Assembly: GCF_030867145.1 (NCBI RefSeq)
Contig: NC_134433.1
Location: 9,933,216-9,997,215, forward strand
Reading direction: 5' to 3'
Source of the DNA: Opisthocomus hoazin
Lineage: Eukaryota; Chordata; Aves; Opisthocomiformes; Opisthocomidae
Length of the DNA stretch: 64,000 nucleotides
Shown: positions 12,301-25,736 of the stretch, piece after piece
Numbering within the stretch: the first letter of the stretch is position 1
Layout: each line of letters opens with the position of its first letter
Position numbers and translations under genes: made by a program
Notes under the pieces: generated by a model
Told to the model about the DNA's origin: nothing
The model's database searches: none
Seen by the model: only the letters and a program-made list of their open reading frames with translations

Positions 12301-15300
12301 GGGGGACAGGGGAAAAGCCATTTCGAGCTGTCAGCTGGTGCTGAAAAACTCCTTTTCACATCTGACACTACACTGGAAGCCAGAGATTGCGCCCGTGCGC
12401 ATTTGTCTGTCTGACAGAGAGGAAGGAGAACACCCCTGGAAACATTAATCCCAAAGGACTGGAGATCCAGACATCATCCACGAAGAGCCTTCAACGGGCA
12501 TCGTTGTTGTGCCCTTCTCTGGGCTCCGTTTGGGTGAGCCCCCCGCTGCTGCTGCCTTCCTCCAGGCTGGGTCTGTGATCCACACGTGCTCCTGCGGAAG
12601 GGTATGGAAAACAGAGGCTTCCACGGCTATGTCTAACAGAAAACACCCGTGTTCATGAACAGAAAGGGAGTTGTAGAGATAATGACAGCTCCTAACATCC
12701 TGCCTGCAAAACCACCTGCCCGATAAGCCCTGCAGCCAGGCAAGTGCTGAGCCACATCCCTGCATCTGGGCCAGGCTTGGGTTCTGCCAAGGGCCCACGT
12801 CACACTCGCCACAGCGAGCCCAGGCAGCGCACCCCTGCTCAGGGCACGCTCGCACCCCAGCAGGGATGGACAGACAGTAGCCAGGAGAGCAGGGAGCAAG
12901 GCCCACAGCGGGGGGGTGCAGGGTTCGCACAGAGGGTGCCCGTTACACAAGTGCCCTCCAAGCATCCGAAGAGCTGCCGCCTTCCCCACGTGGCACGTTC
13001 TGCTGTCCCCAGGAAACCACACAATCCCTTCGCATCCCCCGGAAAGGCTGGCTCGGATTATTGCCAGGATACCAGCCACCTCACCCCTTGCACACAGCTG
13101 AGCTGCAAAACACGTTGCAACAGCCAGATCTCGAGCAGCCACGGCACTGCTCATCCGTGGCCAACGCTGCCGCCAGCACCGCAGCAGTCCCAGCACGCCA
13201 GGAGGGCTCCGTCCTCTGCCGTGGAGGGGACCAGATGTTCCTGCCACAAAAGCCACCTTCAGCAGTGCTCGAGAAGGGACCGAGCCGGAGCAGCTGAGCA
13301 GGGAGCGTACGCCAGCCCTCCCAGCACAAGCTCTGCTGGCACTCGGCTGTCGGAGGGTTTAAGCAGCTGCTGAAAGCTGCCCGCCGCCCCAGCAGCTCCC
13401 AGGAGCCAGCCCAGCAGGCTGCCCCGACAGTGTCCTCCCCAGTGCCCCGGCTGTCCCTCTCCTCCCACTCAGCATCACTCGGGCCGTGGGCTCAGGTCAC
13501 GGCAAGCAGCCCCTGTCACCCCTCTCTGAACATCTCTCCCCCATCTGCCCTCCTTTCAGGACAGCCTGGCCCCCCATCAGCAGCACACGACATACCCAGA
13601 CCCCGACAGGCTCCAGACAGGCACGCGGGGCAACTGCTGCAGCATTTGGCTCTTCATTTTTAATCTTCCCACCCTGAGAGTGGGTGATTTGCAAATCATG
13701 CTGAGGCTCTGGGGAAGGATGGGGGGCTCCCAGCAGGCCCACGCACCAGCCAGAAGCTTCTGCGAGAGGAGGAATTGGGCGGCTTCTTCAGGAGACTGCA
13801 AGAGCCTTACTGGGGGCTCCTGCAGGCAGTACTGGGGTCTGATTTTCAGCCCTATTCAAAGGTGACTGGAACAGAGAAGTATTGCAGATGCTTAAGATGC
13901 CACAAAAAAATCACCAGATGCAAAGACAGCACCAGAAAAAAACCGTGAGAAAGAAGAACAGGGTGCAGGAAATCATTTCACCCAGATGACCCCAAAGAGG
14001 GAAGTCCTGATATGACACTCTGGAAAATATCTCAAGATTCACCATCTTGCTTAAACTACAAATGAGATTCAAAATAAACCTCAAACCCCTGTGCCCCACA
14101 TAATCAGCAGAATGTGCTTTCAACCTTTCCAGCTCTCTTATCTCTGTATTTACTCAGGGTAGCTTGGACAGGTAAGTCAGCCCTGGCAAGTTCCCCTTTG
14201 CTTTCTCAGGTGCTCGCACAGCAGTTCAGCACCCGGACTATTTACGGTGAAGTCCGTATACTGCTCCATACACTTCCAGCAGCTTACGAATGGAGGGAGC
14301 AGTCAGGCAGCCCTTGCCTGGTCCTCAGTTTAATGCTGGGAGATACTTGGCCCAAGCATTATCACCAGACAGGCCACAAAGAGCCCTGCTTAGCAAAGAA
14401 AGAGTTAAGACCCTGAAAGCCAATTAGTGGCCATCTGGCTTGGTTCGGGTGCCCAGGCTTCACAGAGGCCATCCTGCAAGAACATGGAGGGAAGTGCCCC
14501 ACTTTGCAAGGGTGAGACTGATCTCCCCCAGCCCCCAAATCCCCGCTGGAGCCCAGTGCTGCAGCCCTGCTCCAGCCCACGATGGGATAATCCGCCGTGG
14601 CTTGGCCCAGCAGCCCACACCGTGGAGAGGAGCAGTGTCAGGCCACGAGACTGCTTTTCATTTAGTTGGCAACAGCCGAAAGGCCTGAAGACAAGTGAAG
14701 CCCTTCCTCCCACGCTGGTAAGGTGTGAACACAGCCCTCCTCCAGCTCCAGCCGCTCACCGATGGGAACTGAAATCCTGTGCTGAGAGAAGCACACCAGT
14801 TTCAGCCTGCTCAGAGATGAGCCACAGCGAAAATGGATCAGCAGCCAGCACAGGTGACCCATCCACGCAAGCTGGAGCATTTGAGGGGTGACAGCTCAAA
14901 GAACCAAGGAAAGCTTGACCTCAGCTAGCACTGTGCCAACTGTCAGTCCTTCCATCAAAGTAACTAGCTCCCTCCAGAGAGGCAGAGGGTGCTCCCTGAG
15001 CACTCAGCCAGGAGAAGGTCGCTGAAGAAAGATGAAGGGAAAGGACATGGCCAAACCCTCACAAGGTGAGGCTTAGCTGGATTTTAAATCACTTGCAGTC
15101 CTTGCTTCTGCTTCCAGTCCTCCAACATTGAAACAGCAAAGCTCCACAGCACCTCAACGCGTGCACAATGAAGCTCTTCTGTGATTATCCAGTGGCACAT
15201 CTGCTGTGCATCAGCATTTAGCCTGATGAATAGCCTGGACACCACTCAAATTGCTAGTGTCACCCCACTGATCTCAGAGAGGGATCAATACAGTTCAAGG

Positions 15301-18300
15301 TATCACAGGAAGGGGAAAGTAAATTACTGATTTGGTTTTCTAAACATCTTCACAACAGATTTAAAAAACTCCTTTACCAAATCTATGTCTTACTGTTTGT
15401 TTTTTTTCAGCTTCAAAATGCTCAACATGGACTTCCCAATTTTGTCAGAGAACTCACGAGGTCTCAGCCACGTGCATCGAGTCCTGCAGTCCCACCTTGA
15501 AGTGGAAGAGCTTTGAACACAGAGAATTTTCCACTCCATGTTTACTGCATATTTTGAATTAAATAAGGGCATCCACAAGTTCCCTTTTCATTCACTCAGT
15601 CCCCCTCAAAGTTCTTTTTAAGTGTAACCTGAAATACCACCAATCACTATTGATTTTCTCATACCTGCAGAATCTCCACCTGACTGCTTTCTCCAGTGGT
15701 TTAGGGAGACTAGTAGACAGGGACTATATTTCAAGTGAAAGAAAAAAAAGGGGAAAGCACAGGAGAAGCCTTTTCATCCACTGTACTGGACACAGAGGCA
15801 CAAACCTCTCTCTCCTTCTAGGAAGACCCTTGTAAAGTCCTCTGGGACAGACAGGCTCCTAGATAATGAAGACCTGAACACAGCAGATCTCTCGGACACA
15901 TGCACAGTATTTAAAGGTGAATTAGGGTCTGTACCTGACTCCGTTAGATGCAGACAGTCCTGTGCTGGGGCCTCCAGGTTGAGGTAAAGCCCACGTGCTC
16001 TGTACATTGAGTCTTGGTGTTGACCTTGCTCCAGACAAAGTCGGTTTGTTATAGGGCACAAAGCTGACACTGGAAGAACTTACTGATGCTGTCCTACCGG
16101 AAACCTGATGAGTAGTGGAAGAGTTGGGAAAGTTTGTCATGGAGTGCCGGTAGCGCGTGGTAATGGGACCAGTCCCACTGTTCAGCCAGCACTGCTGGCA
16201 GGAGCAAGCCACCCCTGGGTGAAGGGGTGCAGGGGAGGTGGACACCGGGTACGGGGCGTCCAAGCGCCTCTGAACGCTGCGGCGGAATCGCGTGGTCTTG
16301 TTGGTCTGGACTTGAGCCACAAAGTCAACTTCGTAGTTGTAGCCCAAGGGTCCGAGATCCACTCGCTGGTGGTTGGTGGCACGGGATTGCTCCAGGAACA
16401 CGCAGACGTTCATCTCGTAGGGGGACCACCCGCCTTCGTCGTTCTGCCACTCCCAGACGATGCCCTGCCCAGCAGCGGAGTCCCCGGGGAAGAGGTGCCT
16501 GCGGACAGCCCGCATCGTCCCTGTGTGCGGACACGGGGGGAAATACATAAAATCATTATGCGAGCAGATAGTTAAGGGGGAGGTTGTCTCAGACTAGTTT
16601 CTGCACAGATCTGCAGTGTCTACATCAGGGTGGCCTTCATCACCTCTCCCTCGACAGTGACACTAACAGACTTTCTCTTCCTGACAGGGCTGGGTTTGCT
16701 CATGAAGCTTAGAGAAATGCAATAACCCCACGATCTCTGTCCCTCTGCCAAATCTGATTGTGGGCTGGCAACAGGTTCAAAAGCTGCTGGGAGGAAGGGT
16801 GGGAAAGGAGGGAAGGAGAGAGGATGCAGACACAGACACACCCGAGCACAAAGGCACAGGGATCACATATGCCTCCCTGACGTAAAAAAAAAAAAAAAAA
16901 AAAAATCAGGCCGAGGCACAGATCTGGTTAAAAGAAAAAAACCTCCCACAGCCTTGACAACAGAGTAACTATAGAGACAGGACACTATTGGGAAGTGCTT
17001 TGCAGGAGTGCTTAAAGCGCTAAACACCCACTGCACTACACAAGGGCCTGAGCAGTTTTGCTCTTGGAGGAGTGGGTGAAGTCCCACAAGGGCAAGGACT
17101 TGAGAGAGGGGACAGACATGAACAGCTTCTCCAGGCTCCTGACTGCTGGCAGATACAGCAAGACGAGAGAGAAGACAACGAAGTAATCTGGAAACCAGAG
17201 AGAGCAGCTGCTCAGACAAAGGAAGAGAACTGAAAGCAGACACGCTTCTCTTGCAAGGCCGCTCGCCAGCAGGAGCTCAAAACCCCCTGGAAGCCTGACT
17301 CTCCAGGGTGACTTCACTCCCGGTTACTTTAGTACTTTCTCTGAAAAAGAAAAAGCCTAATGAGAGTGAGGGAAGCCACCCAACAGGACAGAAGCTCTGC
17401 AATCTCTGCAAAAACGGGTTCCTGCAGCAGGGTCAAAACTGCTGCTGCTGGGAAAATCCTCAGCCACACTCCGCAGTAAGAAAGAGAAGCAGGAAATGCC
17501 GCAGGGCAAGCAAGTCTGGGGACGCAGGCAGGTGGGGGTGAACAGGGGTGTAGCGAGTCTGTGCAACACAGGAGAAATTCAGAGAACAGCACCTAGAGGA
17601 AAAAAAAAATACAATAAAGCCTCCTTAGAGGTCATGAGAGTTACGACCCTAAGCTCCAGCACCACAGGTAAAAACAGTATCTGCACCTAAAGCCTGCGGG
17701 CAACTGCCCCAGGATGCTATTGGTGGCTCTGTGATGGGCAGGCAACCCATGAAAGCTTTATGCCCAGCGAGCACACCCCAAGGAAGGAGGAGGACAGGCC
17801 CCGTGGGCCACACTGCCAAAACCCGATAGCTACCTGTGCTAAGGCTCTGGCTGGCTGAACGCTGGCTCGAGTATCTCTACCTCACACTGCTCTTCTTTCT
17901 ACCCCATAGTACTGGGATACTGCAGAAACCACTAGGACTGGACTCAAACCATAAGGGCATTGATTGCCTCCTCGCTGCTAAAAATTCTGCTCAACAGCAT
18001 GAAAGTCACATCTCTGCTCCTATCACACTCCCAGGCGTCTTCAAAATGGTGTTGGTGGTTTCTGCCCAGCACTTTGGTGGTCTGACCATAATGAGACCCT
18101 GTGCTGGGGTGCAGGTATGTCCCAAGTATCATTGCAAGAACTAAATCAGGACAGACCTGAGCTCCAGAGCTGACATAAAGGCTGAGGTGCTCTCAAAGGC
18201 AGAACGTGCTTCTTCAGCAGCCAGAGCAGCACCAAGCGTCCTGCTTATTGCAGAGCGGGACTCACCAGTGACTCCATCCAACAGACAACACCTCATCAGC

Positions 18301-21300
18301 ACATCTAAAAGGCTACCAACAGCCAGTGAAACACAGCAACCTCCTCCACAAGAACTGGGGTTGAGCCCCAACAGCTCAACCATGAAGCCCAGGGATTCCT
18401 GCGGGACAAGGCAGTCCCTGGCAGAAGTCAGGGCAGGAGGTGTCAGGGCAGGAGGTGACAGCAGAACCAGGCTGACCTTCCCCAGCCAGGAATCAGTATC
18501 TTACATGGGAAAGCAGACAAAACAGCCAAGAGCAAACTCCAACAATGACTGCTCCTATCCAGCAAACGAGTGCTGCCAGATTCTAGAAACACACAACCTA
18601 TGGCCTCAATGGGTGGGCAGCATCAGGGATGACCCCCCGAGCAGAAGGAGGACTGGGATGGAAACGAGATGGTGAGAAATGCACTATGGTTAGAGATGAG
18701 TGCAGGGACCTGCTCCCCAGATAAAGGGGACTACCACAGGTAAAGCAAGGTGTCAGAAAGCCCAGTGGGACACATCTCAGAGGAGATTAGCAAAGCTGCC
18801 CCTGCTCCATTGCTTCAACTAAAAGCAGCACAGAGAGGACTCGAGGAGTTTGTAAGCAACCCATATTCTCAACAACCCACAACAGCAGCTGGGAGAAGAG
18901 CTTTTAGGAGTCTATAACAAGGACGAAGCCATGCACTTGGCAAACATCTTCCTTCCCCCAGGCTGGCAGGGAAAGGGGCATTCCTCTCCAGGGTGGGCAA
19001 ACAGCTGTGGCGAGAGGACAACTCCTGCTGCTCCCGTGCGTTCACTCCCAGCTAGTCTGCCTCGACCAGCAGCTGAAGCCCAGAGCTAATCCTGCCCACA
19101 AGATCCCCCTGCACAGCTGTCACTCCCCGGTGATGGGGATGCTGGTCCCGTTAACACTGGCTTCCTGTTATTCTCCCTGGCTTCCTTTGAAGAGCCTATT
19201 TGTCTGTCTAATAGCTAATGAGCAGAATACAACAGCCTATTTTTTGCTCTGTTTAAAGATTTTTTCATGGGGATGTTTCCTGCAGAGATTCTTTTCTCCA
19301 GCACATGACAAAGGTCAGCTGGCTGCTCGATCAGAAAGGTTCACATCTGAGGCAGACCCCACAGAGAGAAAAAGCTTTGCTCAGAATTGGGTCACAAAAA
19401 GGGGATATGAGAGTGTTTCCAGTAGTCACGCTGCAGAGCACGCAGGTACCTGGGGAGGGAGGCTCACAGACCTGGCCACTCTGATCAGCATCCCTCCAAA
19501 TTGCTGGGAAACGCTGCAGGAGAGCTGTGAAGTGGAATCAACCTTTTTCTTATTAAAGATGAGATCACGCCAGCCAACACAATTTCCACAGTTGTACTGG
19601 GCTGTCCCCCAGCAATGACATACTTCAAAACATCCTGTGATGGACAATATCTGCTAGGTGTTTTGAGATCTTTCACAATGGTATAAAGAGATACAAGATC
19701 TTTGTGGAGAGACAGCTCCACTTGTGGAGGAGGAGGAGGATGTGCCACTCACCCTGGGACACATCTTCCAGTCTCCCCCAGGCACTCTGCTCACCTTCAC
19801 CAAACCAGTCCATTTCCTGACAAGGGACAGCTTGGGACTGCTGCCCATGTGCTGGAGCACTGGCTGAAAAGGCAAGAGGCTGGAAGGTTCCTTCACCAGT
19901 TAGGCATGAAGACAACAAGAAACAGCCTCTGGTGCCGGCTCTGGTGGTCCATGCTTTATTGCTCAAAGCCACAGCCTCAGCAGGGCTTCCAGGTGCTCAT
20001 ACAGGCCATGCTGAGCAGACCTGTCAAGGCATCCAGCTCAGAAAGCTCCTCACCCAGGACACAGCTAGAAAAACTAATCCTAAGGTCATCAAGTCGGAAT
20101 AAAAACATGGATGCAGCTGTAATGACCATTCACATTTGCTCTGACTACCTTCCTTTCCTGTAGGAATTGCTCAATCGTGCAGTTGATTCGAGACACTGCT
20201 CACTTATTGCTTCAACTGGCAAGAAGCCAGCAGAATGCCCATCCCTAAAGCTTGGGGTGATGCTTGACTGCACCCTGGGGCGATGGGAGAGATGTTGACA
20301 AAGGGGAAACCGAGGCACGGAGAATTTTTCAAAGCAGCCATTCATTCGGGGTGTGTAATTTGGGATCTCCCTGGATTTTGCAGAGATGAAGAGCATGTGT
20401 TCCACCCCTGCCCCCTTTCTAAGCTACAGCTGCTCAGCACATCTGGAGCAAAAGAGGGTAGGAGGCATCTCAGCAAGTTCTGAGCTGCTAGCCTCAGTGA
20501 CCCCAAGAGAGACGCGATAAGAACGAAAATGAGGTCTCAATCCCGCTGTTAAGCCCAGCCTGCCCTTTCTCCCTAGGAGGAAGCAAGCCAGCCTTGTATA
20601 GCACAAGTGCAGGGAATATTCTGCTGCAGCACTACGGCGTTCTGCGGGGGCTGCAGGCTTTTGCAAAGCAGCTTGCGCAGGGCGGCATGCCAAGGTAAAG
20701 CAGCTGGCACTCCAGTTGCAGAGGGAATAAGGGATTCAAACGGGAGGGTTTGAATCGTAAAAAGGCCTTTTTATGCAAGTGGTTTTGAATGGATGTGGGT
20801 GGGGGCAGGAAGAAAGTTTCCAGCTCTAAGGGCTCTGGCTCACAAGCTCTGAGCTCCAGAGGTCCCGTGACGAGGCTCCTTCAGCGATCCCCACCACATG
20901 CCTGCAGCCAGCCCTGCAGATTCACGCCAGCCAACTTTGATTTTCTCACGTGCTAATATGCTGGGCAGCAGACAGCATCAGGAGAGAAGCTGATAATCCA
21001 CCCCTCCAAGAGCTGCCCAGCAGTGGTAGAAGACAGCAGAGCTTTGCAGGGCTCTCCTACACAGAATGCGGCCCCACTTATCTCCAAGCTCACAAGCAGC
21101 CTCATCAAAACCCCAGCATGGGTAGGGAAGCTCCCTTACCTGTATCCTGCCGGAACTGCGTCAAGCTTGGGATGTCGATGACATAGGGAGCCAAGACGGG
21201 ATCCGCATGTCCCAAAGGGATGCTGCTGACAAGCCCCGAGCCCGAACGCCGGCCCTTCTGCTGAGAGGCCTGAAAAACCTGTTCAATGTAGCTGCAGACG

Positions 21301-21446
21301 TTCCCTCGGTACGGCCTCCACCTGCCAAATTCATCCTGCCATTCCCACACCGCCACTGCTGTGGAGTTGCTGCTGTGCCCCAGGGCAGAGCTGGGGAGCC
21401 CGGATGGCCCGGCTGAACTGCTTCCTGCTCCCTGAGCTGCTGCCAT
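6325..21446 (-). CDS. DTX2: DTX2, Deltex E3 ubiquitin ligase 2 (5' part of the coding region, three exons, gene continues off the left edge)
   Basis: Deltex proteins are cytosolic/nuclear RING E3 ubiquitin ligases that bind Notch ankyrin repeats through two N-terminal WWE domains. Three exons on the minus strand, 21446-21140, 16520-15935 and 6383-6325, join in phase (307, 586 and 59 nt) and give 317 residues plus one base. Visible motifs are [10 protein letters not shown] (34-43) in WWE1, [11 protein letters not shown] (124-134) in WWE2, the segment [19 protein letters not shown] across the first junction, and CSCQQC after WWE2. The sequence fits DTX2 better than DTX1, for example [16 protein letters not shown] and [11 protein letters not shown]. 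The RING, Deltex C-terminal domain and stop codon are absent and expected left of position 1. All three introns inferred use GT-AG. The WWE/Notch role is family knowledge; the exon joins are read directly from sequence. Confidence 0.95.
7010..7130 (+). mobile_element. MIR SINE relic
   Basis: Contains GATGGGGAAACTGAGGCAC preceded by an ATTATC stretch, followed by an ACTTGAGCACACACGGCTG and CCCTGGGTTGAA segment. This is the order expected of the MIR 3' half (AGATGAGGAAACTGAGGCAC, ACTTGCCC, CACACAGC, GAACC). It is an ancient amniote SINE, here inside the DTX2 intron. Confidence 0.6.
11135..11250 (+). mobile_element. MIR SINE relic
   Basis: AGGAAACTAATGCACCAAGAAG, then ATAACTTGCCCACATG, then AGCAGCAGAGCCAAGGAT follow the MIR core order closely, with scattered substitutions. 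Confidence 0.6.
15935..16520 (-). CDS. DTX2: DTX2 exon 3: WWE domain 2 and proline/serine linker
   Basis: The acceptor is CCGCACACAG followed by GGACGATG; the donor is GTCAG/GTACAG at 15935. The 586-nt exon enters with two bases completing Gly103 and leaves with two bases (AG). It encodes [19 protein letters not shown], then WWE2 (about residues 111-193, key residues W125, E126, W127, W134, Y137), a basic stretch RFRRSVQRR, the CSCQQC motif typical of Deltex, and a Ser/Thr/Pro-rich linker containing [14 protein letters not shown] and [16 protein letters not shown]. One large exon for this segment is what I recall for vertebrate DTX2. Nothing is broken. Confidence 0.95.
16884..16905 (+). repeat. 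Poly-A run of 22
   Basis: An uninterrupted run of 22 A. No retroposed gene body or target-site duplication is visible beside it, so I treat it as a simple repeat. Confidence 0.85.
20270..20350 (+). mobile_element. Possible MIR-like relic
   Basis: GGGGAAACCGAGGCACGGAG resembles the most conserved MIR segment, but the flanks are weak. Confidence 0.35.
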
Positions 21447-21530
21447 GTTCCTCCCTGAGGTGTGGGCACGCCGCGACTGGAAGTGGCAGCTGCGCTGGCT
21501 GGCCTTAAACCATCTCTTCTTCTGGGGGAC
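21140..21530 (-). CDS. DTX2: DTX2 exon 2: 5' UTR end, start codon and WWE domain 1
   Basis: The exon runs from a TTGCTGCAG acceptor (first base 21530) to a CAG/GTAAGG donor (last base 21140). The start codon is at 21446-21444 in a good context, A at -3 and G at +4, giving [16 protein letters not shown]. Coding length is 307 nt, ending in phase 1. The first about 28 residues are Ser/Ala/Gly rich; WWE1 covers about residues 29-103 and ends with TQFRQDTG. No stop codon in this frame separates the chosen start from the acceptor, and the frame stays open into the intron, so an upstream in-frame start on another transcript cannot be excluded. The chosen ATG is the first one inside the exon in frame. 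Confidence 0.93.
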
Positions 21531-24500
21531 CTGCAGCAAGAAACAAAGAGAGCACACGGAGCTGAGAATGATGCCCCAAATCCACCCCGCCCTGCATCCA
21601 TACCACACAAGCCATTTAAGAGAGGTAAACAAGCTCAGCCTTTCACAGCAGATGCTCACTATGCATTTAGGAGACTACAGAGCAGTGGATTGGCCTCAAA
21701 ACCCCCTGGTCGATGGCAAATGAGGTACCACCACCCACTCCCTGCCAATGCTAGCAACTTTTCTTGCCAATTTAGAGCAAAAACTCTTTGGGGAGACTCT
21801 GCTTCCTACGGTTTGTGGCACTAAACACCACCCAAGTCACTGCAGATCTGTACAAAACCCACCCAGAGCCGCTGTTGATCTGTGTTAGGCAGACCTGTAA
21901 GCTTTGACCCGAGTTCAGATGCTCACTAGCCAGGAATATGCCACGGCAAGCGGCAAGGAATCTTGTCCAGACCATCTGGACACACAGACATTAGTGCCCG
22001 AATGCTGGACAACCCCTTGGAGATCCTCATGTTGGTGCTCGTGAGCAGGTGGGTATGACTGTGAATGAGCAAAACTCATGTTGTTTTAAAATAAAATTGC
22101 CTTCTCCCTCCTAAGGTCTCGTGTCATTGATTGCTCGCTTAAATCCCAGCAGTCAGCAGGGAGCTATGAGCTTCCTTCCCGTCAAATGGAAAGTTCATGT
22201 CTCCCAAGAGGCAGAGCAGCAGTGGGTGGCTTCCACTGGAGGATGCCATCTGCACAGAGAATGACATCCCAGCCGGATGGGGGAAGATCCCACGCTCTGT
22301 GGAGCGTCTCATCCATCATGCTCGTGTGGCTTGCTAGCTTAAAAAAGAAATAGAAAAAGAGCGAGCAAAGAACAGACACACCCACATGTCTGCATTTATA
22401 AGCGGAAAGCAACACTTTCTCCAAGAATTCCTTGTAAATTAGTTTATGAGCTGCTCTGAGATTTTTACAGAACACCCCCGGCTCGACTGCTGTTGGTGAC
22501 AAACCATTCTAGATCACCAAGAGAAGACCCCGGTCTCTGCAACTGATCTTTTCGATGTAATTCGCTCTCCCCCAATGCATCAAGGACAGTTGTTTTACTG
22601 CCCAAAACAGCAAATTAATACTTGAGGTATCAAACCCAACACCTGCTTCTGTCAGCTCTTTTTACGGCAGGTTTCACACCAACACACCTCCTCCTCGGGG
22701 ACCGCTGGCACGTCCGTGCTCGTCTCGGACCAGCGTGAGCCGAAGCAGGGCTGCAGGGTTTGCTGTTGTACCCACCAGCATCAGGCGCTCTGAATCCCAA
22801 ACAGAGAACCAACACTGTTTTCCCCCCAAAGCTGTTGTTACCGGATTTCATCTGCATGTCCCGCAGCCACAAGCAGAGCAGGAGAGGAGAGGGAGGCTGT
22901 TTAGAGGGAGCTGGCGATTCGTTTTCCTTCCTTTTTGAAACACAGCAGCAGGAAATGGAAAACAGGGAGCATCCCAGCAGAAAAGCCACCTCCTTCACAT
23001 ACCCCCTTGCACTCGCTGGGACACTGGCCGAGAACGGCTGGGTGACAAAAGCCCATTGCCCACCCCCTCGGACAGCAGTGATGCTTTGAACCCTGGACCA
23101 CACGCAAAGGTGCCCGGACTGGCTGCACGTGAGCGTCGCGTGCTCCGACATTCGCTTCCCCATCAGAACGGAAAAAAATATTTCCTGCACTGGGATTGCT
23201 GGTCCAAAGGAGGAGCAAGGGGTGTATTTCAGCCTCCTGCCAGTTCACGCTGCTGAACGCTGCTTGAGCCAGCAGCTGTTTGCACGGAATGGGAAGCGAG
23301 GAATGCGGGAGAGCTTCAGTAAGCCAAAATTACACAAGTCCCTGAGTCAAGGCAAACAAGAGAAAGAAAAGGCCTGAAGTTGCAGTTCCCTGCCCCTCTC
23401 CGTGAATTCAGCAGCGCACAAATATTAAAAGCTGAGAAATTCAACAGCAGAGCTGCTCGTACAGCTTTCAGCCTACCCCCTTGGGCTGCCGCTTGTGTCA
23501 CACCAAGGGAGCGAGGGTTCGGGGCAGGCAGCTAGCAGAGCCGTACGGGATGGCCGGCTGCGGTGCGGGATGTGTTACACGTCCCGCTCTACCGGCGCTG
23601 CCTTTTGGATGCCAGCAGCAGCAGTTCAGCTGCACCAGCTCCTCCACGCTGGCTCCGTCCTGGGAAGATTGGCAGCTCAGAGGGAGCAGCAATGTGTCTT
23701 TGCTAAAATCCCATGGACTATAACACTTCACCTTGAGCTTTAAAATGCCTTGAAAATCTAAAAGTCATACCAACCCCTAAAAGCTATGTTTATTCAGCAA
23801 ACAGTCCTGGCTCCAGTCAGAAATCCTATGGGAGACCTTGCCTCAAATGAAAAAAAAAAAAAAAGCCTGACTACCTGAAGTGTAAACTCAAATATTCCAG
23901 CCAACTGCCCTCCTGTTGGGAGGTAATCTGTAACATAGGCTCAGACCTTGAATATGGATTTGTTTGGTCAGATCTTTATGCCCCAGCACAACCTCTGAAA
24001 CATGTGCCCACACAGCTTTAATCAGGGACTTGGACAGGCAAAGAACTGGCTGCATTTCAGTTGTGTTTCCCAGCAGATTTGCTCCCTGCTCCTCACGCTC
24101 CAGCAAATGGTGGTGAGAAAGCTGAGGAGGGGCAGGTGGGAATTAAAGCATCTGAAAGACATGTTTCATTCTCAAACCTGTTCTACTTCCAGAAAGCAGA
24201 ATTTTCTTTCGCTTTAAATGCAGGATCTTAAAATTCATGGTTCTAAGATGACTTCTAAAAACGCCAAGTCCCTTTCTAAGTTTCTGAACTGAAATTGCCC
24301 GTGCTGATAAAAGTTTAAATCATATGCTACCTTGTACCTGGAAAAGAGCGAGCCTCAGGAGCCCTTGAGCTAAGTGAGTTTAAAAAATAAAAATTACCAG
24401 ACTGGTAAAACAGAAACTTTTCAGCAGGTTGCTCAGAAAAGAGGGTGCCCAGGAGGGATCTGTTAAGTGCCACTACCACCACACAAGAGACGGGACTGGA

Positions 24501-25736
24501 AGGGCTACAAAGAGCCCACGAGAAAAGATTACAGACGGAGCAGGAGAGCACACAAAGCACCATGAAGCAGCGGGGCTGCAGTAAGCCCGTGACCCAGCGC
24601 AGGGTGCACGACTGGAGCAGCACTACACGCACCCTGTGCCACCCTGACCCCAGATCACCCAGCCAGGACCCCCACAGATTCCCCATCCCCCAACATCCGA
24701 TTTGCACTTCTGGGCCCAGCGCAACCCGAGCTGCGAACACAGCAATCCGACAAGGTTTGAAGCTCTTGCCAGGTAGCTCATACCTAAACACATCTTCCTG
24801 TACACGAGCACCCAGCACCAACAGCGAGCAGCGACCCAGCAGTACGAACAGAGCAAGGCAGCAGAGAAGGGTAGTAATAACTCCCACCGCACCCCCCACA
24901 CCACACACTGCAATAGCTCCCACCGCACGCCCCGCTCTGCCCTCGGCAGTCCTGCCTTCCTCCAGCCTCGGCTGACCCTCGCAGCACAAGGCGGCTGGGC
25001 TGACAGCCAAAAGAACAGAAGAAATAAAACCCGGCCGCTCTAAAGCTGGACTCCTTCCACTCAAAACAAGCTTCAGGAGAGCTCCCCTTGGAGGAGAAAA
25101 TAAAAGACCCAAGCGGAACCAAGCTGCTGCGGATCAGCTGGGCAGAGGGTGATGTCAGGCAGGAAAGCTGGGCAGGGAGCAGCGCGCAGGTACCCCCGAG
25201 GGCAGGCCCGCAGCGCGCCCCGCACCCCGCTCTAGGTCCGTCCGGGCACCGGGGCCCCCGGTTTGCTGGCGGGGAGACCGCTCGCTTGCGGGGGTGCAAA
25301 CCTGGCCAGGTCCGGAGCGCTCCTCCAGCTTCCCAGCGGCTGCGGGCGGCTCCGGGAGGGCCCTTCCCCGGCTCCCAGCCGGCCGGGAGCGCAGCGCAGA
25401 GCCCTGCGAGGGGAGCCGCTGACCCCGGCCGGCCCCGGGGCTCTCGGCAGCCCCCGGACCCCCCGCAGGCACGGCACCCCCGCCCCCCGCTCCCCCGGGG
25501 TAAGGCCGGGGCCCAGTGCGAAGGGAACCGCGCCCGCCTCCCCCCGGGCCCTCAGGGGAAGGCCCGGCCGCCCCCCCGGCCGCTCCCAGCGGGCTGGAGC
25601 CCGGGCAAGGGGCAGGCTGGGCCCGGGCCGGCCGCGCGTCGCTACCGGCCCCGCGGGAAGCCCCTCACGGACGGCGCCGGCCCTCCGCGCCACGGGAGGC
25701 GGATACCGGCCCCGCCCGGCCCGCCGCGCCCCTCAC
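21531..25736 (-). other. DTX2 intron 1; no gene seen
   Basis: Lies between the presumed first exon in the CpG island and the start-codon exon. The long minus-strand frame near 24.3-25.1 kb is a chance frame at the GC-rich border. It shows no domain and carries Leu/Val runs without a family resemblance. Confidence 0.6.

Larger units (their letters stand above)
6384..15934 (-). other. DTX2 intron 3; one weak cassette-exon candidate and two MIR relics
   Basis: About 9.5 kb between exons 3 and 4. Splice phases of the flanking exons fit directly, so no exon is required. A possible 42-nt in-frame exon at 7894-7935 and MIR-like relics at about 7010 and 11135 are the only items I can name. The rest shows no recognisable gene or repeat. 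Confidence 0.6.
16521..21139 (-). other. DTX2 intron 2; nothing recognised except a poly-A run and a weak MIR-like piece
   Basis: About 4.6 kb with no exon-like conserved peptide on either strand. It contains a 22-base A run at 16884-16905 and a MIR-like GGGGAAACCGAGGCACGGAG stretch near 20300. Open frames are short and unrelated to known families as far as I can see. Confidence 0.6.

Noticed and set aside
16884-16905. Poly-A run as the tail of a processed pseudogene
   Set aside because: No recognisable gene body on its 5' side and no target-site duplication.
24327-25112. 261-residue minus-strand frame with hydrophobic stretches near the DTX2 promoter
   Set aside because: Looks membrane-like only because of Leu/Val-rich chance translation; no splice or homology support.
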